In this document: positions 1 to 6,705 of the stretch, in pieces | How the letters are laid out: each line of letters starts with the position of its first letter | How positions within the stretch are numbered: the first letter of the stretch is position 1 | NCBI GenBank assembly: GCA_036735545.1 | Contig: DAINOD010000059.1 | Coordinates: forward strand, 1-19,614 | From: Rubrimonas sp036735545 | GTDB lineage: Bacteria > Pseudomonadota > Alphaproteobacteria > Rhodobacterales > Rhodobacteraceae | DNA: 19,614 nucleotides | Reading direction: 5' to 3' | The notes under the pieces: generated by a model | The model's database searches: none | What the model saw: the letters and a program-made list of their open reading frames with translations, nothing else | Told to the model about the DNA's origin: nothing | Program-made: the position numbers and the translations under genes

Positions 1-1
1 G

Positions 2-742
2 GCGATCATCGACCGCTCGCTGCGGCGGCTGCGCATCGAGCGGCTGCATCTGGTGCAGGTCTACTGGTGGGACCTGTCGCGCGGCCGGCCGTTCGAGGTC
101 TTCGCCTCGCTGAAGGCGCTGCAGGCGGCCGGCAGGATCGCCCATGTCGGCGTCACCAACTTCGACGCCGGCGCCATCCAGCCGCTGCTCGACGCCGGGC
201 TCGATGTGGTCTCGGCGCAGGTGCAATACTCGCTGCTCGACGCCCGGCCCGAGGGGCGCTTCGCCGACTGGTGCGCGGCCCGCGCCATCGGGCTGATCTG
301 CTACGGCGTGCTGGCGGGCGGGTTCCTCACCGAGGCGTGGCTCGGCAAGGCCGACCCCGGCCACGCCTTCGAGAACCGCTCGCTGGTGAAATACCGCCTC
401 ATCATCGACGAGTTCGGCGGCTGGGACGCCTTCCAGGCGCTGCTCGCCGCGCTCGACCGCATCGCGCGCAAGCACGGCGTCACCATCGGCGCGGTGGCCG
501 CGCGGGCGATGCTCGACCGGCCGCAGGTGGCCTGCGTCATCCTCGGCGCCCGCACCGCGCGCAGGCTGGCCGAGACGCTGGCGGTGTTCGCCCTGCGCCT
601 CGACGACGCCGACCGCGCCGACATCGCCGCCGCCCGCTCCCATGCGACCGGGCCCGCCGGGCCGATCTTCGGGCTGGAGAGCGACCGCGAGGGCCGCCAT
701 GGCCGGATCATGAAATACAACCTCAACAAGACCCCCGCGTGA
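2..742 (+). CDS. Aldo/keto reductase, 3' part (5' end outside window)
   Basis: The reading frame is open from the first bases of the window, so the gene starts upstream and only about 246 C-terminal residues are seen. The fold is that of an NAD(P)H-dependent aldo/keto reductase (AKR): the strand ending LVQVYWW, the GVTNFDA segment and the late VILGAR cofactor-loop segment are all recognisable. It closely parallels the AKR half of the fusion gene at 5236-6705, sharing VTNFDA, the KYR..ID..GGW..FQ block and the LAALDR..KHG block, so the two are paralogues. Where AKRs carry the catalytic His (QLHWW in the paralogue) this protein has Tyr (QVYWW, codon 62-64), so its activity may be altered. The Asp, Tyr and Lys of the tetrad would lie upstream of the window. 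The stop overlaps the GTG start of the next gene (GTGA), placing it in the ABC transporter operon. The substrate is unknown. Confidence 0.9.
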   Translation, partial: AIIDRSLRRLRIERLHLVQVYWWDLSRGRPFEVFASLKALQAAGRIAHVGVTNFDAGAIQPLLDAGLDVVSAQVQYSLLDARPEGRFADWCAARAIGLICYGVLAGGFLTEAWLGKADPGHAFENRSLVKYRLIIDEFGGWDAFQALLAALDRIARKHGVTIGAVAARAMLDRPQVACVILGARTARRLAETLAVFALRLDDADRADIAAARSHATGPAGPIFGLESDREGRHGRIMKYNLNKTPA

Positions 743-1509
743 GCGCGCTGCTGGAGATCGACGGCGCCGCCGTCCGCTTTGGCGCGCTCGCCGCCGTGGA
801 CGGCGCGAGCTTCCCGGTGCGCGAGGGGACCATAACCGGGTTGATCGGCCCGAACGGCGCCGGCAAGTCCACCCTGTTCTCGGCGGTGGCCGGCGAGCGG
901 CGCCTCGACGCCGGCGCCATCCGCTTCGCCGGCGCGCGCATCGACGGCCTCGGGCCCGACGCGGTCTTCGCCCGGGGGCTCGCGCGCACCTTCCAGATCC
1001 CGCGCCCCTTCGCCGAGATGACGGTGCTGGAGAACCTGATGCTCGCCGCCCCCCGCCAGAGCGGCGAGCGCTTCTGGGCCCCGGTCCTGCGCGGCGCGCG
1101 CGTGCGGGCCGAGGAGGCGGCGCTGGTGGAGCGGGCGCGCGACATCCTCGCCTTCACCACGCTGGAGCGCGTGGCGGGGGAGGCGGCGGGGCGGCTCTCG
1201 GGCGGCCAGCAGAAGCTGCTCGAACTCGCCCGCGTGCTGATGGGCGACCCGCGGATGATCCTGCTCGACGAGCCCGCGGCGGGGGTCAACCCCTCGCTGA
1301 CCCGCGTGCTGATCGAGAAGATCGAGGCCCTCAACGCCCGCGGCGTGACCTTCCTCGTCGTCGAGCACGACATGGACCTCGTGATGCGCCACTGCCACCC
1401 GATCGTGGCCATGGCCGAGGGGCGCGTGATCTTCGAGGGCTCGGCCGCCGAGGCTCAGGCCGACGCGCGCCTGCTCGACGCCTATCTCGGCGAGACGCTC
1501 GATGCCTGA
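739..1509 (+). CDS. HAAT-family ABC transporter ATPase, LivG-like
   Basis: This is a cytoplasmic ATPase of a branched-chain-amino-acid-type importer, 256 residues, the usual LivG size. Visible motifs are Walker A GPNGAGKST (about 37-45), Q-loop Gln86 in TFQIPRPF, signature LSGGQ (153-157), Walker B MILLDEP (173-179) and H-loop His210 in VVEHDMDLVM. The segment DEPAAGVNP and the EHDMDLVM ending are typical of LivG rather than LivF. The GTG start at 739 overlaps the stop of the upstream reductase (GTGA); the protein then begins VSALLEIDGAAVRFG, the normal N-terminal strand of the family. The frame extends open far upstream, but that part shadows the reductase and is not coding. It should pair with the LivF-like ATPase next door to energise the two permeases downstream. 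Substrate cannot be read from the ATPase. Confidence 0.93.
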   Translation: MSALLEIDGAAVRFGALAAVDGASFPVREGTITGLIGPNGAGKSTLFSAVAGERRLDAGAIRFAGARIDGLGPDAVFARGLARTFQIPRPFAEMTVLENLMLAAPRQSGERFWAPVLRGARVRAEEAALVERARDILAFTTLERVAGEAAGRLSGGQQKLLELARVLMGDPRMILLDEPAAGVNPSLTRVLIEKIEALNARGVTFLVVEHDMDLVMRHCHPIVAMAEGRVIFEGSAAEAQADARLLDAYLGETLDA

Positions 1510-2248
1510 GCCGCGGCTGGCGGTGGCGGGGCTGTCGGCGGGCTACCGGCCCGGCCTGCCGATTTTGCGCGGCGTCTCGGCGACCGTCGCCGCCGGCGAG
1601 GTGGTCGCCTTGATCGGGCCGAACGGGGCGGGCAAGTCCACGCTGGTGCGCGCCGTGGCGGGGCTGGCGCGCATCGAGGGCGGGCGCATCCTGATCGACG
1701 GCGCCCCCATGACCGGCATGCGCCCCGACCGCCTCGCCGGCCTCGGCGTCGCCTTCGTGCCCCAGAGCGCCAACGTCTTCACCCGTCTCACCGTCGCCCG
1801 GAACCTCGGGCTCGCCGCGCGGCGCATGGCGGGCGACCGGCGCGGGGCCGAGGCGGCGATGCTGGCGCGCTTTCCCATGCTGGCCGAGAAGCGCGACGTG
1901 CTCGCCGGCGGCCTCTCGGGCGGCCAGCGCCAGACGCTGGCGCTGGCCATGGCGCTGGTCGCCGCGCCGCGGCTGGTGCTGCTCGACGAGCCGACCGCCG
2001 GCCTCTCGCCCCTCGCGGCGCAGGAGGCGCTGGCGCTGGTGCGCGCCGTCGCCGACGAGGGCGTGGCGGTGCTGCTGGTGGAGCAGCGCGCCCGCGCCGC
2101 CCTGCGCATGGCCGACCGCGGCTATGTGCTGGCCGAGGGGCTGGTGCGGCGCGAGGGCCGCGCGGCCGACCTGCTGGCCGATCCGGAGATCGCGGCGATC
2201 TATCTGGGCGGGCTGCGGGCGCCGGGCGGGCAGGGGGCGGCGGCGTGA
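1502..2248 (+). CDS. HAAT-family ABC transporter ATPase, LivF-like
   Basis: This is the second ATPase of the importer, 248 residues. Motifs are Walker A GPNGAGKST (39-47), Q-loop Gln88 in FVPQSANVF, signature LSGGQ (138-142) and Walker B LVLLDEP (158-164). The switch position reads LLVEQRARAALRMADRGYVL, with Gln195 instead of His; LivF proteins normally have EQN here, so this supports the LivF assignment and is not a defect. The ATG start lies within the last codons of the LivG-like gene (8 bp overlap, ATGCCTGA), and the stop overlaps the GTG of the permease gene. The C-terminal LADPEIAAIYLGG tail is also typical of LivF. Confidence 0.93.
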   Translation: MPEPRLAVAGLSAGYRPGLPILRGVSATVAAGEVVALIGPNGAGKSTLVRAVAGLARIEGGRILIDGAPMTGMRPDRLAGLGVAFVPQSANVFTRLTVARNLGLAARRMAGDRRGAEAAMLARFPMLAEKRDVLAGGLSGGQRQTLALAMALVAAPRLVLLDEPTAGLSPLAAQEALALVRAVADEGVAVLLVEQRARAALRMADRGYVLAEGLVRREGRAADLLADPEIAAIYLGGLRAPGGQGAAA

Positions 2249-3018
2249 TCCAGGCGCTTTTCGACGGGGTGCTGGAGGGGGCCATCGTCTCGCTGGGGGC
2301 GGTGGGCCTGACGCTGGTCATGCACATTCTGCGCTTCGCCAACTTCAGCCACGCCGAGTTGCTGAGCATCGGCGCCTATGTCGCGCTGGTCTTCGACGCG
2401 CTGTTCGGCGCCCTGTCCCCCGCGCTGACCGCCGCCTTCGCGCCCACGACCGTCACGGCCGCGCTCGTGCTCTCGGCGCTGCTGGCCGTGGCGCTCACGG
2501 GCCTCAGCGCCGTGGCGGTGGACCGGCTGGTGTTCCGCCGCCTGCGCGACCGCGCGGGCCCCCTGACGATGGTGTTCGCCTCCTTCGGCGTGGCGCTGAT
2601 CGCGCGCAACCTGATCGCGCTGTTCTTCGGCCTGCACACCCAGCGCTACGACGACGCCATCGCCTTCGCGGTGATGGTCTCGGCCGATCCGTTCCTGCTG
2701 GTGAAGCCCGACCAGGTGGCGGTGCTNNNNNNNNNNNNNNNNNNNNNNNNNNNNNNNNNNNNNNNNNNNNNNNNNNNNNNNNNNNNNNNNNNNNNNNNNN
2801 NNNNNNNNNNNNNNNNNNNNNNNNNNGCGGCCATCGTCGGCGGGCTCGGCTCGGCCCCCGGCGCGGTGGTCGGCGGCTTCGCCGTGGGGCTGGCCTCGTC
2901 GCTGTCGCTGCTGATCCTGCCGGCGGGCTACAAGCCCGCGATCCCGTTCCTGCTGATCCTCGCCGTGCTCGCGGTGCGGCCGCAGGGCATCTTCGGCGAC
3001 GCAGGGGGCGCCCGATGA
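2245..3018 (+). CDS. HAAT-family ABC permease, LivH-like, interrupted by assembly gap
   Basis: This is an inner-membrane permease of the importer. The N-terminal part (160 residues) has the LivH hallmarks: a first membrane helix, then RFANFSHAELLSIGAY, followed by further hydrophobic helices. After the gap, 63 residues remain, beginning AAIVGGLGSAPGAVVGGF and ending VRPQGIFG, the standard LivH ending. Between them lie exactly 100 N (2727-2826). LivH proteins are usually about 285-310 residues, and the part missing here, which normally includes the loop docking on the ATPases, is usually longer than 33 residues, so the N run is probably a placeholder of unknown length. Both flanks are in the same frame with 100 N inserted, which may be chance. 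The GTG start overlaps the LivF stop (GTGA); the stop overlaps the LivM start (ATGA). Confidence 0.88.
   Translation: MIQALFDGVLEGAIVSLGAVGLTLVMHILRFANFSHAELLSIGAYVALVFDALFGALSPALTAAFAPTTVTAALVLSALLAVALTGLSAVAVDRLVFRRLRDRAGPLTMVFASFGVALIARNLIALFFGLHTQRYDDAIAFAVMVSADPFLLVKPDQVAVXXXXXXXXXXXXXXXXXXXXXXXXXXXXXXXXXXAAIVGGLGSAPGAVVGGFAVGLASSLSLLILPAGYKPAIPFLLILAVLAVRPQGIFGDAGGAR
2727..2826. other. Assembly gap of 100 N
   Basis: One hundred consecutive undetermined bases lie inside the LivH-like permease gene. The round number is the usual placeholder for a scaffold gap of unknown size. By comparison with the LivH family, about 60-85 residues (roughly 180-250 bp) are probably missing, which is more than 100 bases. 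Confidence 0.98.
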
Positions 3019-3998
3019 TCGGGCTCGTCTCCTACCTCGCCTTCTTCCTCACCATGGCGCTGATCCTCGGGATCGCCGCGATGGGGCTGAACCTGCAATG
3101 GGGCGCGGCGGGCATCTTCAACGGCGGGGTGGCGGCCTTCTTCGGCGCCGGGGCCTACGGGCTCCTGCTGGTCGGCGGGCCGGCGCGGCCGGACGGGCTC
3201 GGCGGCTTCGGCCTGCCCTGGCCGCTGGCGCTGCTGGCGGGCGTGGCGCTCGCGGGGCTGCTGGCGCTGGCGGTGGGGCTTCTGACCGCGCGGCTCAGGC
3301 ACGACTACCTCGCCATCGCCACCTTCGGCGTCTCGGTCGCGCTGGAGGCGGTGGCGCGCAACGCCGACTGGCTTACGGGGGGCGCCCGCGGTCTGCGCGG
3401 CTTTCCCCGGCCTTACGAGGCGGCGGTGGGCGACCCCTTCCTCTACAGCCTCGGCTTTCTCGGCTTCGTCGCGCTCTGCGCCGCGCTGGTCTATGCGGGG
3501 CTGGAGCGCACGCTGCGCTCCCCCTTCGGCCGCCTGCTGCGCGCGGTGCGCGAGGACGAGACGGCCGCCCGCGCGCTGGGCAAGTCGCCCGCGCGGGCGC
3601 GGCTGGAGGCCTTCGTGCTGGGCTCGATGATCACGGGGCTCGCCGGCGCGCTCTACGGCATGTTCTACGCCTTCGTCAGCCCGCAGGACATCGCGCCGAT
3701 CCTGACATTCCAGATCTGGGCCATGCTGATCGTCGGCGGGGCCGGCAACAACGCCGGCGCGCTGCTCGGGGCGCTGGTGGTCTGGGCGGGCTGGACCGGC
3801 TCGGGCTGGGCGCTGGCGGCATGGGCGCCGCAGGGCTGGCAGCTTTACGCCGGGACGCTGCAATACATCCTCATCGGCCTCGTCATCGTCGGCGCGCTGC
3901 TGTGGCGGCCGCGGGGCCTGCTGCCCGAGAGGCTTTCGATTTCGACCGCCGCGACGTTGACGCCGCGGCCAACCATGACGACAGGAGAGGTGCGATGA
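3015..3998 (+). CDS. HAAT-family ABC permease, LivM-like
   Basis: This is the second inner-membrane permease of the importer, 327 residues, a normal LivM length. Hydrophobic helices begin at once (LVSYLAFFLTMALILGIAAMGLNLQWG). The motif GIFNGGVAAFFGAGAYG matches the family pattern G..SLGHAAFFGIGAY, and the cytoplasmic docking loop SPFGRLLRAVREDETAARALG is present near residues 170-195. The later GLAGALYGMFYAFVSPQDIAP and IVGGAGNNAGALLGA segments are also family-typical. It ends WRPRGLLPERL plus a short tail. The ATG at 3015 overlaps the LivH stop (ATGA); its own stop overlaps the start of the binding protein. The 3' end also carries that gene's ribosome binding site (GGAGAGG, about 3984-3990). 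Confidence 0.93.
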   Translation: MIGLVSYLAFFLTMALILGIAAMGLNLQWGAAGIFNGGVAAFFGAGAYGLLLVGGPARPDGLGGFGLPWPLALLAGVALAGLLALAVGLLTARLRHDYLAIATFGVSVALEAVARNADWLTGGARGLRGFPRPYEAAVGDPFLYSLGFLGFVALCAALVYAGLERTLRSPFGRLLRAVREDETAARALGKSPARARLEAFVLGSMITGLAGALYGMFYAFVSPQDIAPILTFQIWAMLIVGGAGNNAGALLGALVVWAGWTGSGWALAAWAPQGWQLYAGTLQYILIGLVIVGALLWRPRGLLPERLSISTAATLTPRPTMTTGEVR

Positions 3999-5239
3999 CG
4001 ACAAGGACGCTGATCGCCGCCGGGCTCGCGGCGCTGGCCGCAGGCGCCGCAGCCGCGCAGGACTGCCCGGTGAAGGTGGGGGCGGTGCTGCCGACCTCCA
4101 TCGACTGGGGCCGCCCGATCGCCGCCACGGCGCAGTTCGCGGTGGACCTGATGAACGAGGCCGGCGGCGTGAAGGGCTGCCCGGTGGAGATGGTGCTGCG
4201 CGACACCCAGGCCGACCCCCGCGTGGGCGTGGACGCGGCGCGCGCGCTGGTGGACCTCGACCGGGTGCCGCTGCTCTGGGGCGCGGTCGCCTCGGGCGTG
4301 TCGATGCCGATCCTCACTTCCGTCACCGTGCCGGCCGGCGTGATGCAGATGTCGTGCTGCTCCTCCGCCACCTCCTTCACCCAGGTCGCCGCCGAGGGCC
4401 GCACCAACGGCCTGTGGTTCCGCACCTTCGCGACCACGCGCAACCAGGCCGCGGTCGCCGCCATGCTGATCCGCGACCGCGGTTACCAGCGCGTCGCGAT
4501 CTTCTACCGCAACGACGACTGGGGCCAGGACATCGGCCGGCTGGTGGCGGCCGACCTCGAGAAGCTGGGCGTGACGGTCACGGCCCGCGTCGCGGTCACC
4601 GACGGCCAGCCCAGCTACCGCGCCGAGGCGACCGAGGCCCTGCGCAGCCAGCCCGAGGCGGTCTACATGGCGCTCTACCCCACCGAGGGCTCGGCGGTGG
4701 CGCGCGAGTGGATCAGCCTCGGCGGCGCGCAGAAGTTCGTGGTCGCCAACTCCCTGCGCTCCGACGACTTCCGCGACGCGGTGGGGCTGCAGTATCTCGG
4801 CGAGGCGGTCGGCCACGACAGCGCGCCCCCGCGCACCGACAGCGCGCAGGGCTTCGTGGACCTCTACACCGCCAAGTTCGGCGCCGGGCCGAACGGGCCG
4901 GGCCTGCCCAACATGTTCGACGCGGCGATGATCTCGCTGCTCGCCATGGACGCCGCCCCGGCGCTGCGCGGCGCCGACATCGCCGCGCAGGTGCCCCGCG
5001 TCACCGACCCCGCCGGCGAGCCGGTGTTCCCCGACGCCGACGGCCTGAAGCGCGCCAAGGAGGTTCTGGCGGCGGGCGGAACGGTCTCCCTGCAGGGCGC
5101 GACCGGGCCGGTCGTGTTCGACGAGAACGGCGACGTCTCGGCCCCGGCGGTCGCCTTCGGCTATGGCGCGGACGGCCCGGTGGAGCTGCAGTACTTCACC
5201 ATCGAGGACGTCAACGGCTTCATCGCCTCGGTGCAATGA
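3995..5239 (+). CDS. Periplasmic substrate-binding protein of the HAAT ABC importer (LivK/Peripla_BP_6 type)
   Basis: This is the binding protein that delivers the ligand to the LivHM-like permeases, 414 residues, at the long end for LivK-type proteins. A Sec signal peptide is visible (TLIAAGLAALAAGAAAAQ, cleavage likely after residues 20-23). The mature part starts CPVKVGAVLPTSIDWG, like the family's IKVG...PLSG start, followed by the two alpha/beta lobes (VAIFYRNDDWGQD near residue 170; EAVYMALYPTEG near 225). The Cys near position 25 is not in a lipobox, so the protein is probably soluble. A CCSS segment near residue 128 sits where ligand-binding Ser/Thr residues usually lie. The strong ribosome binding site GGAGAGG precedes the ATG at 3995, fitting the high expression usual for binding proteins. 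Ligand unknown: the family binds amino acids, amides, urea, aromatic acids and others. Confidence 0.9.
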   Translation: MTTRTLIAAGLAALAAGAAAAQDCPVKVGAVLPTSIDWGRPIAATAQFAVDLMNEAGGVKGCPVEMVLRDTQADPRVGVDAARALVDLDRVPLLWGAVASGVSMPILTSVTVPAGVMQMSCCSSATSFTQVAAEGRTNGLWFRTFATTRNQAAVAAMLIRDRGYQRVAIFYRNDDWGQDIGRLVAADLEKLGVTVTARVAVTDGQPSYRAEATEALRSQPEAVYMALYPTEGSAVAREWISLGGAQKFVVANSLRSDDFRDAVGLQYLGEAVGHDSAPPRTDSAQGFVDLYTAKFGAGPNGPGLPNMFDAAMISLLAMDAAPALRGADIAAQVPRVTDPAGEPVFPDADGLKRAKEVLAAGGTVSLQGATGPVVFDENGDVSAPAVAFGYGADGPVELQYFTIEDVNGFIASVQ

Positions 5240-6705
5240 CCCCGCGCCCGCCCCGCGTGACGCTGGCCCCCGGGCTGGTCGTTCCCCGTCTGCTGACCGG
5301 CCTTTGGCAGGTCGCCGACCTCGAGCGGGGCGGGACGCCGCTCGACCGCGAGGCCGCGTCCGACGCGCTGGTCGCCTACGCCGACGCGGGCTTCGACGGC
5401 TTCGACATGGCCGACCACTACGGCACCGCCGAACTGATCGCGGGGCGGGCGCGGGAGAAGCTGCTCGACCGCGACGGCGTCACGGGGGCGCGCTTCTTCA
5501 CCAAGTGGTGCCCCGAACCCGGCTGGCTGACCGCCGCCGACGTCCGCGCCGGCGTCGCCGAACGGCTGGAGCGGCTCGGGGTTGAGCGGATCGACCTGCT
5601 GCAACTGCACTGGTGGACCTTCGCCCATCCCGGCTGGATCGACGTGATGGACGAGCTTGCCGTGCTGCAGGCGGAGGGCAGGATCTCGGCGCTGGGGGTG
5701 ACCAACTTCGACGCCGACCACCTGCACCTGCTCTGCGCCGAGGGCTATCCGATCGCCACCAACCAGGTGTCGTTCTCCGTGGTGGACCGGCGCGCGGCGG
5801 GCGACATGTCGGCCGTGTGCCTCGATCACGACGTGAAGCTGCTGGCCTACGGCGCGCTCTGCGGCGGCTTCCTGTCCGACGGCTGGGTCGGCGCGGCCGA
5901 GCCCGAGGCCGTGTCGGACTGGTCGCGCATGAAATACCGCCGCTTCATCGACGCCGCCGGGGGCTGGGCGCCGTTCCAGGGCGCGCTCGCGGCGCTGGAC
6001 CGGGTTGCGAAGCGGCATGGCGCGACCGTCTCGGCGGTGGCGCTGCGCTGGGTCATGGACCATCCGGCCGTCGGCTGCGCCATCGTCGGCGCGCGGCTGA
6101 CCGAGCGCGAGCACCGCGCGGGCGGCGTCGCCGCCTTCGAGGTGGCGCTGGACGCGGACGACCGGGCGGCGCTGGCCGAGGCTTTCGCCGCGCTGCGGCC
6201 GATCCCGGGCGACTGCGGCGACGAATACCGCCGCCCGCCCTTCCTCACCGCATCGGGCGACCTCAGCCACCATCTGAACGCCATCCACCCGGCCTATCCG
6301 CCGCAGCAGGTCGGCCCGGGCCGCTGGCGCGTGTCCTCGGGCAGCGTGTGGGAGCCGCTGGCGGGCTTCTCCCGCGCCGTGCGGGTGGGCGACCGGGTGC
6401 TCGTCTCCGGCACAACCGCCACCCACGGCGCCGAGCGGGTGATCTGCGAGGGCGACCCGCGCGGGCAGGCGGTCCATGCGCTGGACAAGATCGCCGCCGC
6501 CCTGTCCTCGCTGGGCGCGCGCATGGAGGACGTCGTGCGCACCCGGATCTGGGTCGCCCACGCCGAGGACTGGGAGCCCATCGCCCGCGCCCACGGTCGG
6601 GCGCTGGCGGGCGCGATGCCGGCCAACACGCTGGTGGAGACCGGCAGGCTGGTCGGCCCCTATCTCGTGGAGATCGAGGCCGAGGCGGTGATCGCTCAGA
6701 GGTAG
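5236..6705 (+). CDS. Aldo/keto reductase fused to C-terminal RidA/YjgF domain
   Basis: This 489-residue protein has two domains. Residues 1 to about 330 form an aldo/keto reductase with an intact catalytic tetrad: Asp57 and Tyr62 (FDMADHYG), Lys90 (FFTKWCPEPG) and His125 (LQLHWW). The cofactor loop segment IVGARLTERE is near 283-291. A linker of about 30 residues (PPFLTASGDLSHHL...) leads to a RidA-family domain at about 363-487 (RVSSGSVWEPLAGFSRAVRVGD, then SGTTAT, DVVRTRIWV, VEIEAEAVI). RidA proteins hydrolyse reactive imine/enamine intermediates using a conserved Arg (Arg105 in E. coli RidA); the aligned position here is Asn464 (MPANTLVE), so this is a Rid group lacking that Arg and its reaction is uncertain. 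The ATG overlaps the stop of the binding protein (ATGA). There is no break or frameshift between the domains. It is paralogous to the reductase at the window start and probably processes the ligand imported by the ABC system. Confidence 0.88.
   Translation: MTPRPPRVTLAPGLVVPRLLTGLWQVADLERGGTPLDREAASDALVAYADAGFDGFDMADHYGTAELIAGRAREKLLDRDGVTGARFFTKWCPEPGWLTAADVRAGVAERLERLGVERIDLLQLHWWTFAHPGWIDVMDELAVLQAEGRISALGVTNFDADHLHLLCAEGYPIATNQVSFSVVDRRAAGDMSAVCLDHDVKLLAYGALCGGFLSDGWVGAAEPEAVSDWSRMKYRRFIDAAGGWAPFQGALAALDRVAKRHGATVSAVALRWVMDHPAVGCAIVGARLTEREHRAGGVAAFEVALDADDRAALAEAFAALRPIPGDCGDEYRRPPFLTASGDLSHHLNAIHPAYPPQQVGPGRWRVSSGSVWEPLAGFSRAVRVGDRVLVSGTTATHGAERVICEGDPRGQAVHALDKIAAALSSLGARMEDVVRTRIWVAHAEDWEPIARAHGRALAGAMPANTLVETGRLVGPYLVEIEAEAVIAQR

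Noticed and set aside
67..738. Upstream extension of the LivG-like frame
   Set aside because: The extra sequence is an Arg-rich shadow of the aldo/keto reductase frame. The GTG at 739 gives the normal LivG start.
2084..2086. Gln in place of the H-loop His in the LivF-like ATPase
   Set aside because: LivF proteins normally have EQ at this point, so it is a family trait and not a loss of function.
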